A program made the translations under genes and the position numbers. From the NCBI GenBank assembly GCA_963824805.1, contig CAWGQZ010000047.1, positions 8,492 to 72,491 of the forward strand: a DNA stretch of 64,000 nucleotides. Direction: 5' to 3'. This document shows, in pieces, positions 57,506 to 64,000 of the stretch. This DNA is from DATBAT01 sp963824805 (GTDB lineage Bacteria; Acidobacteriota; Terriglobia; Terriglobales; Acidobacteriaceae). The notes under the pieces are model-generated. The model was not told the origin of the DNA. It did not search any database and worked only from the letters and a program-made list of their open reading frames with translations. Numbering within the stretch: the first letter of the stretch is position 1; each line of letters starts with the position of its first letter.

Positions 57506-57595
57506 CTTCCGCGCGCCTTCGGCGCGTGTCAGACATGGGGTCAGACCCCATAACTGCAGGTATGGGGTCTGACCCCAGAACGTTTCGCGCGGAAG
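57506..57595. repeat. REP-like inverted repeat with two GGGGTCWGACCCC palindromes
   Basis: Outer arms CTTCCGCGCG (57506-57515) and CGCGCGGAAG (57586-57595) are perfect inverted copies. Inside lie a CGCGCC-TTC-GGCGCG hairpin, ATGGGGTCAGACCCCAT (57535-57551) and its near mirror TATGGGGTCTGACCCCAGA (57561-57579). The element sits directly after the oxidoreductase stop and before a convergent gene. Confidence 0.65.
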
Positions 57596-57695
57596 GCGCA
57601 CGGATCGCGCGACGCCTGCGATGGCGTCGGAGATGGCACGAAGCGGCACGCTTCTGACGGACATCGGCGTAGCGTTCAGGGACGTCCCTCGGCGG

Positions 57696-59453
57696 TTACG
57701 AGCCCGCGGCCTCGAGCTTCAGGAGCTTCATCGCCATCTCGACCGTCAGCGAGTCCTCGGTCTCAGGTCGAGGCCCGTGATCGTCTCGATCCGCGCCAGG
57801 CGCTGGCGGAGCGTGTTCGGGTGCACGTACAGCGCCGCCGCCGTGGACGCCACGCGGCCGCGCTGGCGAAGGTACTCCTCCAGCGTGCGGAACAGCTGCG
57901 AGCGGTGCTGGGCGTCGTACTCGAGCAGTGGACGGAGCGCGTCGCGATGGTGGTCGCGCTGGCCCGGCTCCGGCGCCAGCCGCAGCAGGTACTTGTACGG
58001 GCCGAGCTCCTCGTAGGTGACGACCCCCGGCGTCGGGCGCACGACGGCGGCGCCGCGCACCGACTGGAGCGCCTCGCCGAAGCCCGTCGGGAACGCCGCC
58101 GCGCCGGAGCAGACCGACGACAGGCCGATCACGCGCACGGCGCCGCGTCGCGCTGCACCTGCCGCACGCGCTCGGGCACATCGCCGGCCCACGCCGGCAG
58201 CAGCGCCCGCACATGCGTGTCGGAGCGCTCGATCGGCGCGCCGCGGAACGCCGCCGCCAGCGACGCCTCGAGGCCGCCGGCCCAGTCCGGTCGCCGGTCG
58301 GCGTCCGGCGCCACCGCCCACAGCACGACGCGCGGCTGCGGTGAGGTCGCAGCGGAGCCGCCGAGCCCGCGCCTCGACGGCGACCGCTCGCCGCCGCGCC
58401 GCGAGGTCGTCGAAGAAGTCCTTCGTCAGGTTGCGCTCGGAGAGCCGCTCGAGCAGCTGGATCTTCTTCACGGCGACGGCGGTCTGCGAGACGACGGTGG
58501 TAGCCAGGTCGCGGTGCTCGGTGCGGAACCGGTGGCCCTCGCGCCGCGCACGATCATCAGCCCGAGCAGCTCGCCCGAGACCACCAGCGGCGCGTGCATG
58601 ACCGGCGCGTCCGAGCCGTCGCCGGAGACGACCGTGTCGGACAGCGACGCGTCGCGCTCGTCGCGCCGGCGTGGTGCGCGAGACCGCGAGTGCGATGCCG
58701 ACGTCGCGCAGGCCGATCACGCGCGGCGCGTCCGAGCCCGGCGACGAGGCGCGCAGCCGCAGGCGCTCGCCGTCCGGCCTCGAGCAGGTAGATCTCGCAG
58801 CCGGTGACGCCGAGCAGCGGCACGACGCGCGCGGTGACCGCGGGCAGCAGCTGCCTCGAGCGTCTCGGCCGCGGAGATCGCGCCGGCCAGCGCGAACAGC
58901 CCCTCCAGCGTGCGACCCGGCGCTCGGTCTCGCGGTGCAGCTGCGCGTTCTCGATCGCGCCCGCCACCAGCGAGGCGCTGGTGAGCAGGAACTCGGCGTC
59001 GCGCTCGGAGTAGTCGTGCGGCGCCTCGGCGTGCAGGGCGACGACGCCGAGCACGCTCGCGTCCTTCGCGATCAGCGGCACCGACACGATCGACTGGTAC
59101 TTCTCCTCCTCGAACTCCTCGAACACCCGCATGCGCGGATCGGACGCGGCGTTCTGGGTGATGAACACCGGCTCGCGGTGCGCGGCCACCCAGCCGGCGA
59201 GGCCCTCGCCCGGCGCCATCGCGATCACGCCGACGTGCGACGCATAGGGCTCGGAGCACGCCGACAGCACCATCTGGTCGCGGTCGTCGGCGAGGAACAC
59301 GTAACAGGCATGGCACTGCGTCGCCTCGGTGAGCAGGTCGACGATCGCCTGCAGGACCCGATCGAGGTCGAGCGTCGACGAGACCGTCCGGATCACCTCC
59401 TGCAGGAAGCGACGGTCGGCGGCGGGCGCAGGGTGGTGGACGTCGATGCCCAA
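57696..59453 (-). CDS. GAF-domain PucR-type transcriptional regulator, frameshifted
   Basis: Starts at TTG 59453. A GAF domain follows: SSTLDLDRVLQAIVDLLTEATQCHACYVFLADDRDQMVLS through VLGVVALHAEAPHDYSERDAEFLLTSASLVAGAIENAQLHRE. A second, broken GAF-like segment is suggested. The C-terminus is a PucR helix-turn-helix: LLRLAPEPGQRDHHRDALRPLLEYD, FRTLEEYLRQRGRVASTAAALYVHPNTLRQRLARIETITGLDL. PucR-type proteins regulate purine and nitrogen-compound catabolism. The middle is unreadable in one frame. It is convergent with the oxidoreductase gene. Confidence 0.75.
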
Positions 59454-59539
59454 GGCGGGCTCCTACGTATTGCCGAGGCGGCAATGACGTGTCAGAATGG
59501 CCGCTACCAGCGTAGTCCCGGCCGGAGAGGTCGTCAATC

Positions 59540-60301
59540 TTGCCACGCACCGGAAGTCCCGCCACGCGCCACCTCGCCGCCGTCACCCGCGCCACGGCGG
59601 TGCTCGACGCGCTCGGCGCCGCGGGCCGCGACCTCGGCACGAACGAGCTGGCGCGCGCGACCGGGATCAACGCCTCGACCGTGTCGCGCTGCTCGCGACG
59701 CTGACCGCGGCCGGCTACGCGAGCACGTCGCCCGCGACGGGCCGCTACCGGCTCGGGCCGCGCGTGATCCAGCTCGCCCAGGGCGTGCTCGCGCGCCTCG
59801 ACGTGCGCCAGATCGCGCGGCCGCTGCTCGAGGAGCTGGTGGCGCAGACCGGCGAGACCGCACCTCTCGCTGCCGGCGACCACGACGCGATCACCGCCGA
59901 CTTCGTCCCCGGCAGCGCCAGCGTGATCTCCGTCGCGCGGTCGGCCGGCCCTCGATCCCGCACTGCACCGCCGTCGGCAAGGTGATGCTCGCGTACGGCC
60001 CGCTCGGCATGACGCGCTCGAGCTGCCGCTGCCGCGCCTCACGCCGCCACGATCACCGACCCGGAGCAGCTCGCGGCCGAGCTCGAGACCGTGCGCCGCG
60101 ACGGCTACGCGATCGCGGCCGGCGAGCGCGAGTCCGACCTGAACGCCGTCGCCGCGCCCATGTTCGACGCCCGCGGCCTGGCCGCGATCATCGGCCTGCA
60201 GGGACCGGCCGCGCGGCTCGCCCGCGAGCGCGCATGGCCGAGGTCGCCGGGCCGCTCTCGCCGCGGCCGCGCGGGCGTCGGCCAGCATGGGCGCCCGATG
60301 A
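59540..60301 (+). CDS. IclR-family transcriptional regulator, frameshifted
   Basis: TTG 59540 gives the N-terminal helix-turn-helix RATAVLDALGAAGRDLGTNELARATGINASTVSR, and LLATLTAAGYASTSPATGRYRLGPRVIQLAQG follows after a small indel. The effector domain reads PLLEELVAQTGETA, RSIPHCTAVGKVMLAYG (in pieces) and GYAIAAGERESDLNAVAAPMFDARGLAAIIGL. It overlaps the DJ-1 gene as ATGA (60298-60301), so both are in one transcript. The regulator may control the neighbouring gene or the divergent PucR gene. Confidence 0.78.
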
Positions 60302-60867
60302 CGACCATCGCCATCCTGCTCTTCGAGGACGTCGAGGAGCTCGACTTCGCCGGCCCGTGGGAGGTTTCCGGCGTCGCCCGAGCGAGGATCCGACTTCGAG
60401 TCTTCACGGTCGCCGAGACCTCGAGCCGATCCCTGCGCGAACGGCCTGCGCGTGCTGGCCGACCGCACCCTGGCCGAGGCCGGCCGGCCCGACGTGATCG
60501 TCGTCCCGGCGGCCAGGGCACCCGCACCCGGGCCCCGCGATCGTGCCGTGGATCGCCGAGGCCGACCGCACCACCAGTGGACGACCAGCGTCTGCACCGG
60601 CTCGTTCCTGCTCGCCGACGCCGGCGTCACCGCCGGCAAGCGCGTCACCACGTACCACACCGCAGATCGACAACCTCGGGCGCGCGAGGCGACACCGGCG
60701 AGGTGCTGGCCGGCGAGCGCTGGGTGCACGACGGCAAGGTCGTGACGGCCGCGGGCGTGTCGGCCGGCATCGACATGAGCCTGTGGCTGCTCGGCGAGCT
60801 GCGCAGCCCCGAGTTCTCGCGCCAGGTCCACGACTGGATCGAGTACGACCCGGCCCCACCGTACTGA
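60298..60867 (+). CDS. DJ-1/PfpI family protein, frameshifted
   Basis: Reads TTIAILLFEDVEELDFAGPWEV, typical of the DJ-1/ThiJ N-terminus, then ADRTLAEAGRPDVIVVPGGQGT (with an indel), the nucleophile-elbow region readable as SVCTGSFLLADAGVTAGKRVTTYHT, and a C-terminal ERWVHDGKVVTAAGVSAGIDMSLWLLGEL. The putative Cys elbow fits the family, whose activities include proteases, glyoxalases and cyclohexyl isocyanide hydratases. It overlaps the IclR gene by four bases. Substrate unknown. Confidence 0.7.
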   Translation: MTTIAILLFEDVEELDFAGPWEVSGVARARIRLRVFTVAETSSRSLRERPARAGRPHPGRGRPARRDRRPGGQGTRTRAPRSCRGSPRPTAPPVDDQRLHRLVPARRRRRHRRQARHHVPHRRSTTSGARGDTGEVLAGERWVHDGKVVTAAGVSAGIDMSLWLLGELRSPEFSRQVHDWIEYDPAPPY

Positions 60868-60869
60868 GC

Positions 60870-60897
60870 GGAGGGGCGACCCGAGGGCCGCCCCTCC
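60870..60897. terminator. Hairpin between convergent genes
   Basis: Nine-base perfect stem GGAGGGGCG / CGCCCCTCC (60870-60878 with 60889-60897) with a 10-base loop. It lies 3 bases after the DJ-1 stop and 5 bases before the end of the small unknown gene, a natural bidirectional terminator site. Confidence 0.6.
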
Positions 60898-60902
60898 ACC
60901 GA

Positions 60903-61336
60903 TCAGTGAACGCTCGGCGTCCAGCCCTCCAGCACGGGCGGCGTCCAGTCGGTGCCGACCGTCGGCGAGCCCTCCGTCCACGGGCCGAGCTCCGGCTGCG
61001 GGAACTTCGTGTGCATCTGCTTCAGCTGGATGCCGTACGAGTTGCCGGACTGCAGGTGCATGATCAGCACCTTGCGCGCGATCTCGTCCTCGCGGCCCGT
61101 CGGGAATCGGGAAGTAGATCTTCAGGAACGAGTTCGAGTAGCGGTCGAACACGGCCGGGATGCCGTCCTCCTCGAGCAGCTCGATGTCCTCGAGCCAGTT
61201 GATGTCCCGCCGGGCGTGGCCGCGAGCGAGGTCGACGTCCTCGACGAGGCGCGAGTCCTCCTGGTACGGGAAGCGGTGGCCGGCGAGGTACTCGGCGTCG
61301 ATCGACTGTGATCTTCTCCGGCTCGGCAGTCGTCAT
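60903..61336 (-). CDS. Small unrecognised protein, last gene of the mgs-like operon
   Basis: From ATG 61336 the corrected reading is TTAEPEKITVDAEYLAGHRF, then LVEDVDLARGHARRDINWLEDIELLEEDGIPAVFDRYSN, SFLKIYFPIPTGREDEIARK and a C-terminal SGNSYGIQLKQMHTKFPQPELGPW ending TPSVH, about 143 residues, with breaks near 61,310 and 61,085. There is no signal peptide, membrane helix or known catalytic motif. It is co-directional with the FMN glutamate-synthase-like gene, 57 bases downstream of it. I know no family for it; a small subunit or accessory factor of the same enzyme system is possible. Confidence 0.6.
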
Positions 61337-61393
61337 GTCGGCGTCGCTCGTCGGCCATCGTCGACCTCCGTCCAGTCGCGCCGGCGATGCCGG

Positions 61394-62801
61394 CTAGTCG
61401 ACTGCGAGCGGATCGTCCGAGGTGCTGCTCGAGCATGCGCTTGATCTCGCGAGCGTCGCGCTCCTCGGTGACGCCGGGGATGTAGCTCGTGCCGGCGAGC
61501 GGCACCTTCGCCATCGCGGCGGCCTCGACCGTGAGCGCGCGAGATCCTCGGGCTCGAGCGAGTGGACGTTCGTCTTGCCGCACGCGCGGGCGAGCATCTG
61601 CACCTCGAGCGTCAGCGTGTGCAGGAAGTTGTAGACGCGCTCGGCGGCCTCCTCGACGACGAGCCGCTTGCGCAGCTCCGGATCCTGCGTCGTGATGCCG
61701 ACCGGGCAGCGGCCGGTGTGGCAGTGGTAGCACTGGCCGGCCGGGACGCCGACCGTGCCCTCGTAGTCGGTGACGCCCGGGATCTCCTTGTTGCAGTTCA
61801 GCGCCATCAGCGCCGAGTGGCCGATCGCGACCGCCTTCGCGCCGAGCGCGATGCACTTGGCGACGTCGCCGCCGTTGCGGATGCCGCCGGCGACGACGAG
61901 GTCGATCTCGTCGGCCAGGCCGACGTCCTCGAGCGCGCGGCGCGCCTCGGGGATCGCCGCCATCAGCGGGATGCCGGTCTCCTCGGTGGCGATGTGCGGG
62001 CCTGCGCCGGTGCCGCCCTCGGCGCCGTCCAGGTAGATGATGTCCGGCCCGCACTTGGCCGCCATGCGCACGTCGTCGTAGACGCGCGCGGCGCCGAGCT
62101 TGAGCTGGATCGGGATGCGGTAGTCGGTCGCCTCGCGGATCTCCTGGATCTTCAGCGAGAGGTCGTCGGGGCCGAGCCAGTCCGGGTGCCGCGCCGGCGA
62201 GCGCTGGTCGATCCCGGCCGGCAGCGAGCGCATCTCGGCGACCTGCTCGGTCACCTTCTGGCCCATCAGGTGGCCGCCGAGGCCGACCTTGCAGCCCTGG
62301 CCGATGAAGAACTCGCACGCGTCGGCCAGCATCAGGTGGTGCGGGTTGAACCCGTACCGGCTCTGGATGCACTGGTAGTACCACTTCGTCGAGTAGGTCG
62401 CGCTCCGGCGGGATCATCCCGCCCTCGCCCGAGCAGGTCGCCGTGCCCGCCATCGAGGCGCCCTTGGCGAGCGCCATCTTCGCCTCGAGCGAGAGCGCGC
62501 CGAACGACATGCCCGTGATGTAGACCGGGATGTCGAGCTCGATCGGGTTCTTCGCGAAGCGCGCGCCGAGCACCGTCTTCGTCTCGCACTTCTCGCGGTA
62601 GCCCTCGATCACGAAGCGCGTGAGCGTGCCCGGCAGGAACATCAGCTCGTCCCAGTGCGGGATCGGCTTGAACATCGAGAAGCCGCGCATGCGGTAGCGG
62701 CCGAGCTCGGACTTCATGTGGATGTCGTTGATGACCTCCGGCGTGAAGATCTGGCTGTGCCCGAGGACGTTCTCCTGGCTGGGTGCGGTCTCGTCGGCCA
62801 T
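61394..62801 (-). CDS. FMN/Fe-S glutamate-synthase-like domain protein (MgsC/GlxD type), frameshifted
   Basis: Starts ADETAPSQENVLGHSQIFTPEVINDIHMKSELGRYRMRGFSM. The FMN barrel reads TGMSFGALSLEAKMALAKGA, GGHLMGQKVTEQVAEMRSLPAGIDQRSPARHPD, QLKLGAARVYDDVRMAAKCGPDIIYLDGAEGGTGA and VAGGIRNGGDVAKCIALGAKAVAIG, with cluster cysteines in CYHCHTGRCPVGITTQDPEL. Breaks lie near 62,400 and at 61,540 and 61,420. It is a stand-alone version of the synthase part of GltB, followed by DDPLAVD. In N-methylglutamate synthase the MgsC subunit has this form. Confidence 0.85.
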
Positions 62802-62804
62802 CGT

Positions 62805-63588
62805 CTAGAGCACCAGCTTTCGCTCGGACGGCTCGAGGTTGTCGTAGTTGTAGAGCATCTTGCCGCAGACGAACTTCTGGAGCTCCGGCGGCGTGCCGAG
62901 CCCGTAGATGCGGAACTTCCGCTCGATGAACTCGGTGTCGGCGTCCGTCCACTCGCCGGGCACGCAGTCGATGCCGAGCGACTCGACCTTGCCGCCGACG
63001 TAGATCGTCCCGTCGTACATCGAGTCGCCGAGCCCGGGGCCGACGTTGCCGCAGATGATCTGGCGGCCGCGCTGCATCATGAAGCCGGTCATCGAGCCGG
63101 CGTCGCCGCAGACGATGATCGTGCCGCCCTTCTGGTCGATGCCCGTGCGGGCGCCGACGCGGCCCTTCACGACGAGGTCGCCGCCGCGGATCGCCGCGCC
63201 CGTCAGCGAGCCGGCGTTGCCGTCGACCACGACGACGCCGGACATCATGTTCTCGCACGACGACCAGCCGACGCGGCCCGTGATGTGGATCTCGGGCCCG
63301 TCGATGAGGCCGCAGCCGAAGTAGCCGAGGCTGCCCTCGAAGCGTGATCTTGCAGCGGGTGAGGATCCCGACGCCGAGCGAGTGCTTCGCGCCGGGTTCT
63401 GCACGGTGACGTCCGTGACGCCCTCTTCATAGAGCAGCCGGCGCAGCTCGAGGTTGATCTGGCGCGTCGTGAGGTCGCGTCGCGTCGAAGGTGGCGCGTC
63501 GCGCCGTCGATCTCTGCGACGCGCGGCGCCTCGGCGTCGGCTCGACGAGCCCGCGCGCGTCGTACGTGATGCGTGCCTCGCCGGTCAC
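62805..63588 (-). CDS. GXGXG-domain protein (GltB C-terminal-like; MgsB/GlxC type), frameshifted
   Basis: The beta-helix of the glutamate-synthase C-terminal domain is readable: GYFGCGLIDGPEIHITGRVG, NMMSGVVVVDGNAGSLTGAAIRGGDLVVKGRVGARTGIDQKGGTIIVCGDAGSMTGFMMQRGRQIICGNVGPGLG. It ends KFVCGKMLYNYDNLEPSERKLVL. The start is GTG 63588, overlapping the amidotransferase stop as GTGA. Breaks lie near 63,480 and 63,370-63,400. The GXGXG domain holds the gap between amidotransferase and synthase in fused GltB; here it is a separate subunit. Confidence 0.85.
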
Positions 63589-64000
63589 CGCTGCCACACC
63601 AGCACCTCGCCCTCGTACGGATCTAGGTCTCGATCTCGCGGTCGAGCACTGCGCGGATCGCGATCTCCTCCGACGCCAGCGCGACGATGTCGTCGCCTTC
63701 GTAGAGCACGAGCGGCTTCGCGGCCATCTCGTCCTTCGCGACACCGAGCGCGTCCTCGGTGACGCAGATGTAGGTGAAGACGCCGTCGAGCTCCTCGAGG
63801 CACTGGCGCATCGCGTCCTCGAGCGATGCGCCCTCGCTCATCTTCTCGGCGAGGTAGACGGCGATGATCTCGGAGTCGCACTCCGACTGGAACCGGTGGC
63901 CGGAGCGCTCGAGCCGGCGCTTCCACTAGAAGTAGTTCGTCAGCTGACCGTTGTGGACGACGGCGACGTCGGAGAACGGGTAGGCCCAGTAGGGATGCGC
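63585..64000 (-). CDS. Class II glutamine amidotransferase (MgsA/GlxB type), N-terminus beyond the window
   Basis: Frame reads AHPYWAYPFSDVAVVHNGQLTNYF, then RLERSGHRFQSECDSEIIAVYLAEKMSEGASLEDAMRQCLEELDGVFTYICVTEDALGVAKDEMAAKPLVLYEGDDIVALASEEIAIRAVLDREIET and DPYEGEVLVWQR. This is the GltB/PurF-type glutaminase region (HNGxL(T/S)N, SECDSE). The catalytic N-terminal Cys would lie to the right of the window. A TAG at 63926-63928 interrupts NYF-WKR, where a Lys codon is expected, and one further indel lies near 63,620. It would supply ammonia from glutamine to the FMN subunit. Confidence 0.85.
   Translation of the reverse strand, partial: ASLLGLPVLRRRRRPQRSADELLLVEAPARALRPPVPVGVRLRDHRRLPRREDERGRIARGRDAPVPRGARRRLHLHLRHRGRARCREGRDGREAARALRRRRHRRAGVGGDRDPRSARPRDRDLDPYEGEVLVWQR

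Noticed and set aside
58671..60497. About 608-codon open frame on the forward strand over the same genes
   Set aside because: A GC-rich shadow; the real regulators are readable on the other frames with known domain motifs.
58717..61152. Very long open frame (about 811 codons) on the reverse strand
   Set aside because: It lies across the PucR, IclR and DJ-1 genes in another frame; composition is Arg/Ala/Gly-rich with no motif of its own. Long stop-free frames are common at such GC.
51617..64000. Genomic island or horizontal transfer as the cause of the composition break
   Set aside because: No integrase, att duplication, tRNA or transposase at the boundary, both border genes are cut at the same place, and the error rate changes there too. 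A chimera explains all of this.

Overview
The window joins two unrelated genomes. Bases 1 to about 51,620 look like one Acidobacteriota-type chromosome segment of moderate GC (34 of 60 G+C in the line at 49,021, counted by hand). Evidence is the mix of housekeeping genes with DUF885, DUF1111, DUF4097, TgpA-type transglutaminase, NHL/TIG and VWA proteins. Bases from about 51,670 to 64,000 are much richer in GC (43 of 60 in the line at 52,021). They look like a high-GC actinobacterium, possibly Thermoleophilia-like, and are so full of indels that hardly any gene reads in one frame. The change of composition, of error rate and of gene content falls in one stretch of about 50 bases. Two genes are truncated there, so the most likely explanation is a chimeric contig rather than a biological boundary.

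Left part, in order: a truncated DUF885 protein; a secreted protein with three Ig-like repeats; riboflavin genes ribE and ribD with a TAT-exported TIM-barrel protein between them; ftsY; an HD-GYP sensor; a small monooxygenase-fold protein; a TonB-C protein; a reverse-strand run gpsA-plsY-thpR-cinA-NHL protein-pgpA-yacG-rimO (phospholipid and housekeeping); two outer-membrane barrel candidates around a tgpA-like gene; an ECF sigma / anti-sigma / DUF4097 module; aroK with a secreted unknown; two AI-2E family permeases; and the lysine/diaminopimelate series asd-lysC-dapB-dapA-dapD. After these come a HAD phosphatase, an EcsC protein, ribonuclease J, a threonine dehydratase-like enzyme with an SH3b/TPR protein, uppP, ftsK, a secreted coiled-coil protein, a di-heme DUF1111 protein, and a reverse run of aminotransferase, HAD phosphatase, Fpg/Nei glycosylase, a cystathionine-type PLP enzyme, cysK and a cut VWA protein.

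Seven genes in the left part are interrupted by single-base indels, several in or beside homopolymers (DUF885 twice, the Ig-like protein, the anti-sigma factor, dapA, rnj, uppP). These are most simply read as sequence errors in intact genes.

Right part: a BNR/Asp-box protein cut at the join, rlmD-like methyltransferase, an MFS transporter divergent from a LysR regulator, a sarcosine-oxidase-like FAD oxidoreductase, a GAF-PucR regulator, an IclR regulator overlapping a DJ-1/PfpI protein, and a reverse operon. That operon has the three split glutamate-synthase domains (class II amidotransferase, GXGXG domain, FMN/Fe-S domain) followed by a small protein I do not recognise. The split domains match the N-methylglutamate synthase (MgsABC / GlxBCD) arrangement, so this locus probably handles methylated amines or a related N-methyl compound. 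It is the best candidate for under-described biology here. I saw no rRNA, tRNA, CRISPR array, insertion sequence or prophage.
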